Part shown: positions 26,119 through 33,998 of the stretch, in pieces
How the letters are laid out: every line of letters begins with the position of its first letter
How positions within the stretch are numbered: the first letter of the stretch is position 1
Assembly: GCA_964598005.1 (NCBI GenBank)
Contig: CAZRAL010000008.1
Location: 6,740-70,739 of the forward strand
Length of the DNA: 64,000 nt
Direction of reading: 5' to 3'
Source of the DNA: CAZRAL01 sp964598005
GTDB taxonomy: Bacteria; Pseudomonadota; Gammaproteobacteria; Burkholderiales; Usitatibacteraceae
The notes under the pieces: generated by a model
Told to the model about the DNA's origin: nothing
The model's input: the letters and a program-made list of their open reading frames with translations, nothing else
The model's database searches: none
Program-made: the position numbers and the translations under genes

Positions 26119-27282
26119 TCATTCGACGTGCCGGCCTTCGATATAGACATCGAGTAATTGCAAATCGCGATTAAGCACCACCATATCCGCACAAGCGCCC
26201 GATTGCAGGCGTCCACGATCAGCCAGCCGCAGATAATCCGCCGCGTGGGTCGAAACACGTTGCGAGGCTTCGCATAAATCAAGCCCGATGTCATTCACCA
26301 GATTGCGCAGCGCCTGATCCATGGTCAGCGTGGAGCCTGCCAGCGTACCATCGGCCAGCCGTACCCCGCCCATGCATTTGGTGACGGTATGGCGACCCAA
26401 CTGATATTCGCCATCGGGCATACCCGCGGCCGCCGTTGAATCGGTGACGCAAAACAGGCGGGGAATGGATCGCAAGGCCACCCGAATGGCGCCGGGGTGG
26501 ACGTGCACTAGGTCGGGAATGATTTCTGCAAAGTCGGCGTGAGCCAGCGCCGCCCCCACCAGTCCGGGGCTACGATGATGCAGGCCCGTCATGGCGTTGA
26601 AAAGATGCGTGAATCCGCCGGCGCCAGCTGATAACGCCTTCACCCCATCCTCATAGCTGCCCAGACTGTGGCCAATCTGGATTTTGTATCCGGCTGCCAC
26701 CAGTGAGGCAATGGCCTGCTGATTACCCGCGACTTCTGGCGCCAGCGTAATCAGGCGGATCGGCGCAATGGCATTCAAGCGCTTTAATTCTTCCTGATTC
26801 AGGGGCCGCGCAAAATCAGGCTGCGCACCCAGTTTGCCCGCGTTGATAAAGGGCCCTTCCAGATGCACGCCCAGCACGTGGGCAGCGGAGGAGTGGGCTT
26901 GCCGCGCTTCTGTGCACAGTGGAGCCAGCGCGGTAAAGGCGGTTTCCAGATCGCCCATCGGTGCCGTCATCGTGGTCGCCAGCATGGCAGTGGTGCCATG
27001 CCGGGCATGCAAAACGGCGACGCGGTGCGCGGCATCGCCGCCTTCCATGATGTCATGACCGCCGCCGCCGTGGACGTGCAAGTCGATAAACCCGGGCAGA
27101 ACAATCGGTCGCGCCGCATCGCGCACGGCATTTGTAGCAATAGATTGCCCGCTAATGCGGGTAATGCGGCCAGCCCGCACGCCCTCACCAGCAAACTCGA
27201 GCGTGCCGCTTATGAAGCCTTGTGGCGTTAGTATGTTTCCATCCAGCTGTTTCACGACAGGTTCATGTTGGGCGCGGCCCAT
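26119..27282 (-). CDS. nagA: N-acetylglucosamine-6-phosphate deacetylase NagA
   Basis: 387-residue amidohydrolase. GFIDLHVHGGGGHD gives the metal-binding HxH, HLEGPFINAGKLGAQ the metal Glu, GHSLGSYEDG and FTHLFNAMTGLHHRSPG the substrate and metal histidines, and CVTDSTAAAGMPDG the catalytic Asp. It removes acetate from GlcNAc-6-phosphate, the product of MurQ or the kinase. First gene of the recovery operon; the divergent gap to 27519 holds repeat C1. Confidence 0.96.
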   Translation of the reverse strand: MGRAQHEPVVKQLDGNILTPQGFISGTLEFAGEGVRAGRITRISGQSIATNAVRDAARPIVLPGFIDLHVHGGGGHDIMEGGDAAHRVAVLHARHGTTAMLATTMTAPMGDLETAFTALAPLCTEARQAHSSAAHVLGVHLEGPFINAGKLGAQPDFARPLNQEELKRLNAIAPIRLITLAPEVAGNQQAIASLVAAGYKIQIGHSLGSYEDGVKALSAGAGGFTHLFNAMTGLHHRSPGLVGAALAHADFAEIIPDLVHVHPGAIRVALRSIPRLFCVTDSTAAAGMPDGEYQLGRHTVTKCMGGVRLADGTLAGSTLTMDQALRNLVNDIGLDLCEASQRVSTHAADYLRLADRGRLQSGACADMVVLNRDLQLLDVYIEGRHVE

Positions 27283-27333
27283 GGTGGATTGGGTCAGAAA
27301 TTTTTAATAGCGGACACACTGGCTGTGTGCTAC

Positions 27334-27441
27334 TGATTCCATTTCTAAATCGAAAATGACGCGAAGGCGAGCCGCAGACAGTATAAGTAATACGGCAAGG
27401 CGAAGCCGACAAAGTCAGGTTTGATTTAGAAATGGAATCAC
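27334..27441. repeat. 108-bp palindrome-ended repeat, family C copy 1
   Basis: TGATTCCATTTCTAAATC at the left faces GATTTAGAAATGGAATCA at the right, a perfect 18-bp terminal inverted repeat. The interior has AAGGCGAGCCGCAGACAGTA and GGCAAGGCGAAGCCGAC. A solo end lies at 5898-5915. It occupies the divergent promoter gap between nagA and the peptide-binding protein gene, so either promoter may be affected. Confidence 0.85.
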
Positions 27442-27518
27442 ATTATGCGATTTTTTCTGGCGCCTTGCCGGGAGATTGAATAAACTGTGACACAAAATAA
27501 AAACATTTGGAGGAGAAA

Positions 27519-29108
27519 ATGAAAGCCCTATTGATTCAGCTTTGTTTGGTGCTATCCCTTTTCCTGGCGCTGCCCCCCACTGCATCGGCTGCCAAATTCC
27601 GTTGGTCATCTGCCGGTGATGCGTCGACGCAGGATCCGCATGGACAGGACGAGACTTTTACCAAGTCCATCAATAATCTGGTGTACGAACGCTTGATCCA
27701 GCCGGGCAAGGATATGGCGCCCACCCCCTGGCTGGCGACCTCGTGGAAGACGGTCAGCCCGACCAAGCGCATCGTTTATTTGCGCAAGGGCGTGAAATTT
27801 CACGATGGTTCAACTTTTACCGCCGACGATGTGGTGTTCTCATTCGAACGCGCGGCCCAATCGAAGCAATTCAAGACGTACGCCATTCCAGCCGGCTCTG
27901 CCAAAAAGATCGACGATCATACCGTCGAATTTACCACCGCCGCACCCAATCCAGTCGGGTTGATTTCGATTGCCGAAGTGCCGATCATGAGCAAAAAATG
28001 GGCGGAGAAAAACAACGCCACCCAGCCGCAGGACCCTTCCTCGAAAGAAGTTACCTTCGCTTCGCGCAACGCCATGGGTACCGGCCCCTACCGTCTGGTT
28101 TCCTACGAACCGGACGTTAAAACCGTGCACAGCAAAAACCCGCAGTGGTGGGGCATCAAGGAAGGGCGCTACGAAGGCAATATCGACACTATCGAATATC
28201 GCCCCATCACGAACGCAGCCACACGCATGGCGGCGCTGAAATCGGGCGAGCTCGATTTTGTTCTTGACCCCGCGGTGCAAGATGTCACCAAGCTGAAAGA
28301 GGATCGCGACCTGAAAGTTTGGGAAGGCGATGAAACGCGCATCATCATGATCGCACTCGATCAGGCGCGTGACGAATTGCTGTTTGCCGACGTCAAAGGC
28401 AAAAATCCCTTCAAGGATAGGCGCGTACGTCAGGCGCTTTATCGGGCGATCGACATCAACACCATCAAGACGCAAATCATGCGCGGCCTGGCCACGCCGA
28501 CCGCGATTCCGCTTCCCAATCCCAAAGGGGAAGGCATCCCCGAGTCGTTTGAAAAGCGCTTGCCTTACGACGTCATGGCCGCAAAAAAATTGCTGGCTGA
28601 AGCGGGCTATCCCAGCGGCTTCGGTTTTACCCTGCATTGCCCGAACGATCGTTATATCAACGATGAAAAAATCTGCATTGCGCTGGCTGGAATGTGGGCG
28701 CACATCGGCCTGAACGTCAAGGTCAACCCTATGCCCAAGGCGCAATATTTTCAGCGCACGCCAAAAAAGGAATTCAGCGCCTGCCTGCAAGGCTGGGGGG
28801 ATAACAATCGCGACGCCATATTTACCCTGAAGCCGGTACTGCACAGCCCCAATGACAAAGGAGCAGGCGAAACCAACTACGGTAATTTTAAAAATATTGC
28901 CGTCGACGAATTAATCGACAAGGCCGATGTGGAAATGGATAGGGTCAAGCGTCAGACTTTAATCAATCAGGCGGTGGAATTGATCCAGAAAGAAGTGCTG
29001 GTCATTCCGTTGCACCGTCAGGTTATTCCGTGGGTTTCGCGCGCCAATGTCAGTTTGATCCATCGATCCGACAACAAGTTCGTGCCGATTTGGACGAAGG
29101 TTCAATGA
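27519..29108 (+). CDS. Periplasmic peptide-binding protein of an ABC importer (SBP family 5)
   Basis: 529 residues. Signal peptide of about 25 residues (KALLIQLCLVLSLFLALPPT, then ASA). Family blocks: SIN NLVYERLIQPGKDMAP, WKTVSPTKRIVYLRKGVKFHDG, TADDVVFSFERA, GTGPYRLVSYEP and FKDRRVRQALYRAIDI. The ATG at 27519 has GGAGGAG just upstream; an in-frame start four codons earlier is less likely. No permease genes follow. The neighbours (LdcA-like, wall-recycling operon) suggest murein peptides, as for E. coli MppA, but that is inference. Confidence 0.9.
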   Translation: MKALLIQLCLVLSLFLALPPTASAAKFRWSSAGDASTQDPHGQDETFTKSINNLVYERLIQPGKDMAPTPWLATSWKTVSPTKRIVYLRKGVKFHDGSTFTADDVVFSFERAAQSKQFKTYAIPAGSAKKIDDHTVEFTTAAPNPVGLISIAEVPIMSKKWAEKNNATQPQDPSSKEVTFASRNAMGTGPYRLVSYEPDVKTVHSKNPQWWGIKEGRYEGNIDTIEYRPITNAATRMAALKSGELDFVLDPAVQDVTKLKEDRDLKVWEGDETRIIMIALDQARDELLFADVKGKNPFKDRRVRQALYRAIDINTIKTQIMRGLATPTAIPLPNPKGEGIPESFEKRLPYDVMAAKKLLAEAGYPSGFGFTLHCPNDRYINDEKICIALAGMWAHIGLNVKVNPMPKAQYFQRTPKKEFSACLQGWGDNNRDAIFTLKPVLHSPNDKGAGETNYGNFKNIAVDELIDKADVEMDRVKRQTLINQAVELIQKEVLVIPLHRQVIPWVSRANVSLIHRSDNKFVPIWTKVQ

Positions 29109-29112
29109 AATT

Positions 29113-30180
29113 ATGCCCACCCTTTCCCGCAGACGACTCCTGCAAACTTTAGCCGCCGGTATGAGCGGCGCGGCGAGCATGGCACTTTCCGCTACCCCCG
29201 CTTCTACATCAAATGCTTTAACAAATACACGGGCGACCTTGCGCCCCCCTCGCCTTAAAGTCGGCGACACGATTGGCTTGGTCAGCCCTGCCTCGGCGAT
29301 TTACGAGCGCGAACCATTTGCCATCGCCACCGAATCGCTACAGGCGCTCGGGTTCAAAGTAAAGGAGGGGAAGTATCTACGCGCCCGGCTGGGCCGCTTT
29401 GCGGGGAGCGATGTACAACGCGCCGAAGACTTGAATGCCCTGTTTGCTGACCCGGAAGTAAACGGGATACTGGCGATCACCGGCGGCTCAGGCGCCACAC
29501 GTATTCTCAAGTTGCTGGATTATGAATTGATTCGCCGCCATCCGAAATGTTTAGCGGGCTATAGCGATATCACCGCGCTGATCAATGCCATTTATATGCG
29601 CAGTGGCGTGGTAACTTTTCATGCGCCGCTGGGGGTGTCGGAATGGAACGATTTCAGCGTGGGCTATTTCCGTCGTGTGTTGATGGAAGGCGAAGCAGTC
29701 ACATTTAAAAATCCTGCCGAGCGCGACGGCCTGCTGGCGCAAACGAGGGGGCGCATTCAAACCATACGCGGTGGCCGAGCGCGCGGCCGCTTGCTAGGCG
29801 GCAATCTGGCCGTGCTCACAACGCTGCTTGGCACGCCGTTTCTACCCGATTTTCGCGGGGCAATTTTGTTTATCGAGGAAATCAACGAATATATTTATCG
29901 CGTGGATCGTATGCTCTCGCATCTGCGGCTGGCGGGCGTATTTGATCAATTGGCGGGGGTAGTGATCGGCCAATTCACCGATTGCAAACCGGGCGACGGG
30001 TTCGGTTCGTTGCCGCTGGATGATGTCTTCGACGATTATTTCAAGGGGCTGAATATCCCCGTATTTTCAGGAAGCCTGTTTGGGCACACCAAACTCAAGT
30101 TCACCCTGCCCGTGGGGCTGGATGCCGAAATGGACGCCGATAATGGCACGCTAATGCTTTTACAGCCTGCTGTCGTATGA
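29113..30180 (+). CDS. ldcA: LD-carboxypeptidase-like protein (peptidase family S66) with Tat signal
   Basis: 355 residues. The N terminus SRRRLLQTLAAGMSG is a twin-arginine signal followed by a hydrophobic stretch and ATPAS, so export by Tat is predicted; E. coli LdcA is cytosolic. The S66 domain starts at LKVGDTIGLVSPAS and includes LNALFADPEVNGILAI, CLAGYSDITALINAI and LLGGNLAVLTTLLGTP. The nucleophile elbow reads TGGSGATR, where RGGYG-type motifs are usual, so activity deserves checking. It overlaps the next gene by 4 bp. Confidence 0.87.
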   Translation: MPTLSRRRLLQTLAAGMSGAASMALSATPASTSNALTNTRATLRPPRLKVGDTIGLVSPASAIYEREPFAIATESLQALGFKVKEGKYLRARLGRFAGSDVQRAEDLNALFADPEVNGILAITGGSGATRILKLLDYELIRRHPKCLAGYSDITALINAIYMRSGVVTFHAPLGVSEWNDFSVGYFRRVLMEGEAVTFKNPAERDGLLAQTRGRIQTIRGGRARGRLLGGNLAVLTTLLGTPFLPDFRGAILFIEEINEYIYRVDRMLSHLRLAGVFDQLAGVVIGQFTDCKPGDGFGSLPLDDVFDDYFKGLNIPVFSGSLFGHTKLKFTLPVGLDAEMDADNGTLMLLQPAVV

Positions 30181-31415
30181 CCCTTACCTATATCTGGGCC
30201 GGATTTTTTCTGCTGGGCTTTCTGGCTGCGCTGGCGCAATGGCTGTTTTTAGGCGACGTTGATGTTTTCAAGCGCATCATCGACGGCACATTCGAATCAG
30301 CCAAAATCGGCGTGATGGAAATTGCCCTGCCGCTGGCGGGGGTGATGACCTTGTGGCTGGGGCTGTTGAATATCGGCGAAAAGGCCGGCGCCATTAAGGC
30401 ATTGGCAAAAATCATTTCCCCTTTTTTTTCGCGGATTTTCCCACAGGTGCCCAAAGATCATCCTGCAACGGGCCATATGGTGATGAATTTTTCCGCCAAT
30501 TTTTTAGGGCTGGATAACGCCGCCACACCGTTTGGCTTGAAAGCCATGGAAAGCCTGCAAAGCCTCAACCCGAAAAAGGACGAAGCCAGCGATGCGCAGA
30601 TCATGTTTCTGGTGCTGCATACCTCGGGGTTGACGTTGATTCCACTTGCCATCATGGCGCAGCGCGCCGTGCTGGGCGCGCGCGACCCGTCGGATATTTT
30701 CATTCCATGTTTGATTGCTACTTATGTGGCAACCGTTGTCGGCATGGTGGCCGTGGCGATTAAACAGCGCATTAATTTAATCAATAGCGTGGTGCTGAGC
30801 TGGCTAGGAGGAATTACGGCGTGCATCGTCGGGATGATCTGGTACTTCACCCAACACCTTAGCAAAACAGAAATCGAGATTGTTTCCAAAGTGGCCAGCA
30901 ACCTTATTTTGCTCTGCATTATTGTGGGCTTCATCGCTGGCGGGCTACGCAAGCGGGTCAATGTTCACGAAGCATTTATCGAAGGTGCCAAAGGCGGGAT
31001 CGAGACTTCCATCAAAATCATTCCCTATTTGGTCGGTATGCTGGTCGCCATCAGCGTACTGCGCCATTCGGGCGTGCTGAATTTTATTGTCAGCGGATTT
31101 AACTGGTTTTTTACCGCGCTTGGCATCAATACCGATTTTACTCCCGCACTGCCCACAGCTTTAATGAAACCCATTAGCGGCAGTGGCGCGCGCGCCATGA
31201 TGATCGATACCATGAAAACCTATGGGGTTGATTCGTTCGTCGGCCGATTGGCCTGTATTTTTCAGGGGTCGGCCGATACGACTTTTTATATTGTTGCGCT
31301 GTATTTTGGTTCGGTGGGGATTACCAAAACACGTTATTCCATTCCCTATGGGTTGTTGGCCGACTTTGCCGGAGTGATTACAGCCATTTGGGTGGCGTAC
31401 CTGTTTTTTCATTAA
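30177..31415 (+). CDS. SpmA-SpmB fusion protein (nucleoside-recognition/Gate domains)
   Basis: 412-residue membrane protein combining two Gate domains. The N-terminal half has ALPLAGVMTLWLGLLNIGEK and NFSANFLGLDNAATPFGLKA, typical of SpmA; the C-terminal half has PYLVGMLVAISVLRHSG, ALMKPISGSGARAMMID and FQGSADTTFYIVALYFG, typical of SpmB. In sporeformers the separate proteins affect core dehydration; the role in Gram-negatives is unknown. Translational coupling (ATGA) to the LdcA-like gene suggests a wall-related function. Confidence 0.88.
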   Translation: MTLTYIWAGFFLLGFLAALAQWLFLGDVDVFKRIIDGTFESAKIGVMEIALPLAGVMTLWLGLLNIGEKAGAIKALAKIISPFFSRIFPQVPKDHPATGHMVMNFSANFLGLDNAATPFGLKAMESLQSLNPKKDEASDAQIMFLVLHTSGLTLIPLAIMAQRAVLGARDPSDIFIPCLIATYVATVVGMVAVAIKQRINLINSVVLSWLGGITACIVGMIWYFTQHLSKTEIEIVSKVASNLILLCIIVGFIAGGLRKRVNVHEAFIEGAKGGIETSIKIIPYLVGMLVAISVLRHSGVLNFIVSGFNWFFTALGINTDFTPALPTALMKPISGSGARAMMIDTMKTYGVDSFVGRLACIFQGSADTTFYIVALYFGSVGITKTRYSIPYGLLADFAGVITAIWVAYLFFH

Positions 31416-31601
31416 AAAATTTAAAGGCCTAATATTGGCGCGCCTTTTCAGCACTTTTTTGCCGCTAGAGGCTCCCTAGGTCCTGGCTGTTTATCAATAG
31501 GCCTCAACATTTGTATTTTATAACCATTAACAAAACACCAACATTCTGTTACGCTAGCAAACTGTTACTGCTCAGTAATGCTCATTAACAGTAACGCCAA
31601 C

Positions 31602-31703
31602 AGGGCTTACGCAAAACCGCCCCAGTTGCGTTGCAGCGCCTGGTCGTACGACTTGTACTGCTTGCGTCGCTGCGCCTTGCTGGAACAATTTTGCGTAAGT
31701 CCT
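31602..31703. repeat. 102-bp palindrome-ended repeat, family E
   Basis: AGGGCTTACGCAAAA at the left faces TTTTGCGTAAGTCCT at the right, 14 of 15 positions complementary. The interior is GC-rich with repeated TTGCG/GCTGCG words. Such ends resemble those of insertion-sequence-derived MITEs. It lies in the 502-bp gap 31416-31917 with repeat A3. The bases before it (31540-31600) have several GTTAC/GTAAC words but nothing I can name. Confidence 0.65.
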
Positions 31704-31756
31704 AACCAAGAGTCGTTAAGCTGTCATTAAATTCCGCTGATTCACCTGCACTTCAA

Positions 31757-31901
31757 TAGACTTCTTTCGAAACTGTCGCGAGCGAAGAGAAAACAAGGCG
31801 CATGGCGGCGAAAAGCCGGAGTTTACAAGGGAGTAAATGAGGATTTTGAACCACCGTACAACGCCGTTATGTCAAGCGCAACAAGTTTCAAAAGAAGTCT
31901 A
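31757..31901. repeat. Palindrome-ended dispersed repeat, family A copy 3
   Basis: 145 bp with TAGACTTCTTTCGAAAC at the left and TTTCAAAAGAAGTCTA at the right. The core GGCGGCGAAAAGCCGGAGTT, TTACAAGGGAGTAAATGAGG and ATTTTGAACC aligns with the other two full copies. It ends 16 bp before the start of the TPR/LuxR regulator gene, so it forms its whole immediate leader. Confidence 0.85.
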
Positions 31902-31917
31902 ATCAAACGAGGTCCAC

Positions 31918-33657
31918 ATGCCTAAAGTCTCCATCGATCCGCCTGCCCAATGGGTCGCAAACCTGGAAGCTGCGCTCTACGCCAAGCAGCAGCCTGCGCC
32001 GGTTGCATCACTGAAAAAACGCCTCCATGCCGCAGCCAAGCAACTGCAACACGCCCCCGATTCCACCCTAGTCGAATTCGTTGGCGCAGCCATTGCACTG
32101 AGTAAAAAACTGCACGCCTCGGGCCGTGACGGCGAGGCATTACCGCTGGCGCGATTGTGTGTGACGCTGGCCGAGCGCGTGGACTGCCAACACTACCCGC
32201 GCCTGCTGTGGCAAAGCGTGACCGCAACCGGCATTCTGCTGGCGCATCAAGGCCAACATACAGCGGCGATCAATGAGCATAGCCGCGCCTTGCAACTGGC
32301 TGAAGCGGCGGCAAATGTGGTTGATCAGGCAAAATCATGGGGTAATTTGGGCAATGCCTTCAAATACGTCTCAGCACATAGTTTGGCCATTGACTGCTAT
32401 ACCCGCGCCTATCAGCAGTACTCGCTGGGGCCGGTGTTTTCCCGCTACGCTGCGTTGGTCAATATCGCGCACTGCCAGTTGCATCTGGGCCAGTTGCGCA
32501 AGGGGCTGGCCGCTGCCCGCCTGGCGCTGCGTTATGAAACGACGGCCTTTCGCACCGAAAATCCATACTCAGCAGCTGTATTGCGCAACAACCTGGTGCG
32601 CCTGCTGGTAGCGGCGGGCAAAAAAGAGGCCGCTGCGCGGGTTGCTGAGGAAGCCAGCCTGCTGGCCCAAACTGCGCCTTCGGAGTTGATGGATAATTTG
32701 ATGAATGTCTTGCACGCCAGCCTCGACATCGCCCACGGTCGTTTCGAGGCGGGCATCAACCGCCTGCAAATCGAATTGCAGCGCGTGCGCCATCTGCCCG
32801 AACCACGCAACGATACGCTGGCTGAACTTGTCAATGCTGAACAGGCGGCTGGAAACCCCATGCGTGCGTGGATATACTGGCAGGAGCTGGTTGACCATTT
32901 AAGGCCGCACGACAGCAAAGCCAAAGAGTGGGCCAACAGTCAGGCGATGGTCAATACCGCAGGCGACTCGATCACCCTTGAGCTGGAAGAGCAGCAGATG
33001 CTGCACTGGCTGGCAGATGGCCACAGCAGCAAGGCCATTGCCCGCTTCAAGGCCGGTAATGACACCAGCGTGCGCACCTACCTCAGCCGCCTCTACGGCA
33101 AGATCGGCGTTAAAAACGGCAGGGCAGCGGTGGCCTGGCTATTGCAGCATCAACAACCTGCCCGGCCAGCGGCCATTCCCGCCCCACCTGTGTCCGCAAC
33201 GCCTCGGCCAGCAAAGCCGCTGTACGGCTGGTACCTGCGCTGCCTGGCCAAAGGGCAGGGGCAACACGAAGCCGCCATCGATCATTGGCAATCCACGCCC
33301 GTTTCCGAGCGCCCGGCTACCGCGCGTTACGCTGTGGCGCTGATGTTCCTGTTGCAATCTCAAGTGGAGGCAGCGCGGGCCGAAGCGCCATTATTGCAGG
33401 GCGCCACGCGGCGCGCGCTACAATTGGCGGAGCAGTGGCTGATTCAGGATGATAGCGAAGGGTTGCGCAGGTTACAGGAATTGATGCGTGGCTTACCTGT
33501 CGACCACGCGGATAAACCCATTACCCTGCTGGCGCTTTGCTACCGTGCGCGCCACGGCAAAACCGCTGTGGATCAGACCACGTTGGCCGCACTGGACATG
33601 GTGCAAGACTTCTGCGAACAAGCACTGGCAACGTCTTTCAATTCACAAATGACCTGA
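31918..33657 (+). CDS. TPR-repeat protein with central LuxR-type HTH domain, probable regulator
   Basis: 579 residues. The N-terminal 340 residues are TPR-like helical repeats (for example INEHSRALQLAEAAANVVDQ, GNAFKYVSAHSLAIDCYTRA). Residues about 350-410 form a GerE/LuxR-type helix-turn-helix: EEQQMLHWLADGHSSKAIAR, then VRTYLSRLYGKIGVKNGRAA. A Pro/Ala linker and another helical domain of about 150 residues follow, so the HTH is internal rather than terminal. GAGG precedes the ATG. It is convergent with the double-glycine peptide gene, a plausible but unproven target. Confidence 0.75.
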   Translation: MPKVSIDPPAQWVANLEAALYAKQQPAPVASLKKRLHAAAKQLQHAPDSTLVEFVGAAIALSKKLHASGRDGEALPLARLCVTLAERVDCQHYPRLLWQSVTATGILLAHQGQHTAAINEHSRALQLAEAAANVVDQAKSWGNLGNAFKYVSAHSLAIDCYTRAYQQYSLGPVFSRYAALVNIAHCQLHLGQLRKGLAAARLALRYETTAFRTENPYSAAVLRNNLVRLLVAAGKKEAAARVAEEASLLAQTAPSELMDNLMNVLHASLDIAHGRFEAGINRLQIELQRVRHLPEPRNDTLAELVNAEQAAGNPMRAWIYWQELVDHLRPHDSKAKEWANSQAMVNTAGDSITLELEEQQMLHWLADGHSSKAIARFKAGNDTSVRTYLSRLYGKIGVKNGRAAVAWLLQHQQPARPAAIPAPPVSATPRPAKPLYGWYLRCLAKGQGQHEAAIDHWQSTPVSERPATARYAVALMFLLQSQVEAARAEAPLLQGATRRALQLAEQWLIQDDSEGLRRLQELMRGLPVDHADKPITLLALCYRARHGKTAVDQTTLAALDMVQDFCEQALATSFNSQMT

Positions 33658-33682
33658 CATTCCATTTTCACATGGAATAACC

Positions 33683-33752
33683 GGTGTTGCGCAGAGGCCA
33701 AGCGGTTTCTCCCTTGAAGCGATTTTTTCGGTGAAAAATTTCCCCTTTGTCA
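33683..33752. repeat. Degraded relative of repeat family D
   Basis: GTGTTGCGCAGAGGC, AAGCGGTTTCTCCC, TTTTTTCGGTGAAAAATTTC and CCCCTTTGTCAG follow the same order as the 84-bp element at 5307-5390, but the terminal palindrome is lost. It lies just past the end of the TPR/LuxR gene. Confidence 0.45.
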
Positions 33753-33765
33753 GATACTCAGGATT

Positions 33766-33832
33766 TGCCCCCGCGCAGGCGGGGGCCCAAGTTACGCCAT
33801 AACCAACTTAGGCCCCCGTCTGCACGGGGGCA
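33766..33832. repeat. GC-rich 28-bp inverted repeat
   Basis: Left arm 33766-33793 (TGCCCCCGCGCAGGCGGGGG followed by CCCAAGTT) and right arm 33805-33832 are complementary at about 25 of 28 positions around an 11-base loop. Each arm is itself partly self-complementary (CCCCCG..CGGGGG). It could end transcription of the TPR/LuxR gene or be another repeat unit. Nothing else is seen in the 341-bp gap besides the terminator at 33962. Confidence 0.7.
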
Positions 33833-33954
33833 GGATTCGGGGGAGGTGAATCTTATGCGCGCCATGTTGGCGATAGGTGCATTTGGCGACGGCGATAAAA
33901 CGGAATCAACCATGGTGTATACCTGTTGGTGCATAACATCAGTGGAATAACACG

Positions 33955-33991
33955 AAAAAATCCGGGCCTTGATACAAGGTACAAGGCCCGG
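33955..33991 (-). terminator. Rho-independent terminator of the double-glycine peptide gene
   Basis: Read on the minus strand: CCGGGCCTTG, a 10-base loop, CAAGGCCCGG, then ATTTTTT. A perfect 10-bp stem followed by a T-run, starting 8 bp after the stop codon at 33999. This is independent evidence that the small gene is transcribed as its own unit. Confidence 0.85.
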
Positions 33992-33998
33992 ATCAGAG

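Noticed and set aside
27840..28844. 334-codon minus-strand frame opposite the peptide-binding protein
   Set aside because: Antisense shadow of a clear family 5 binding protein; low-complexity translation.
31540..31600. Cluster of GTTAC/GTAAC words before repeat E considered as operator sites
   Set aside because: Spacing is irregular and no symmetric site with a known consensus emerges.
33747..33950. 67-codon plus-strand frame after the TPR/LuxR gene
   Set aside because: It runs through the GC-rich inverted repeat and has no ribosome site or protein-like composition.
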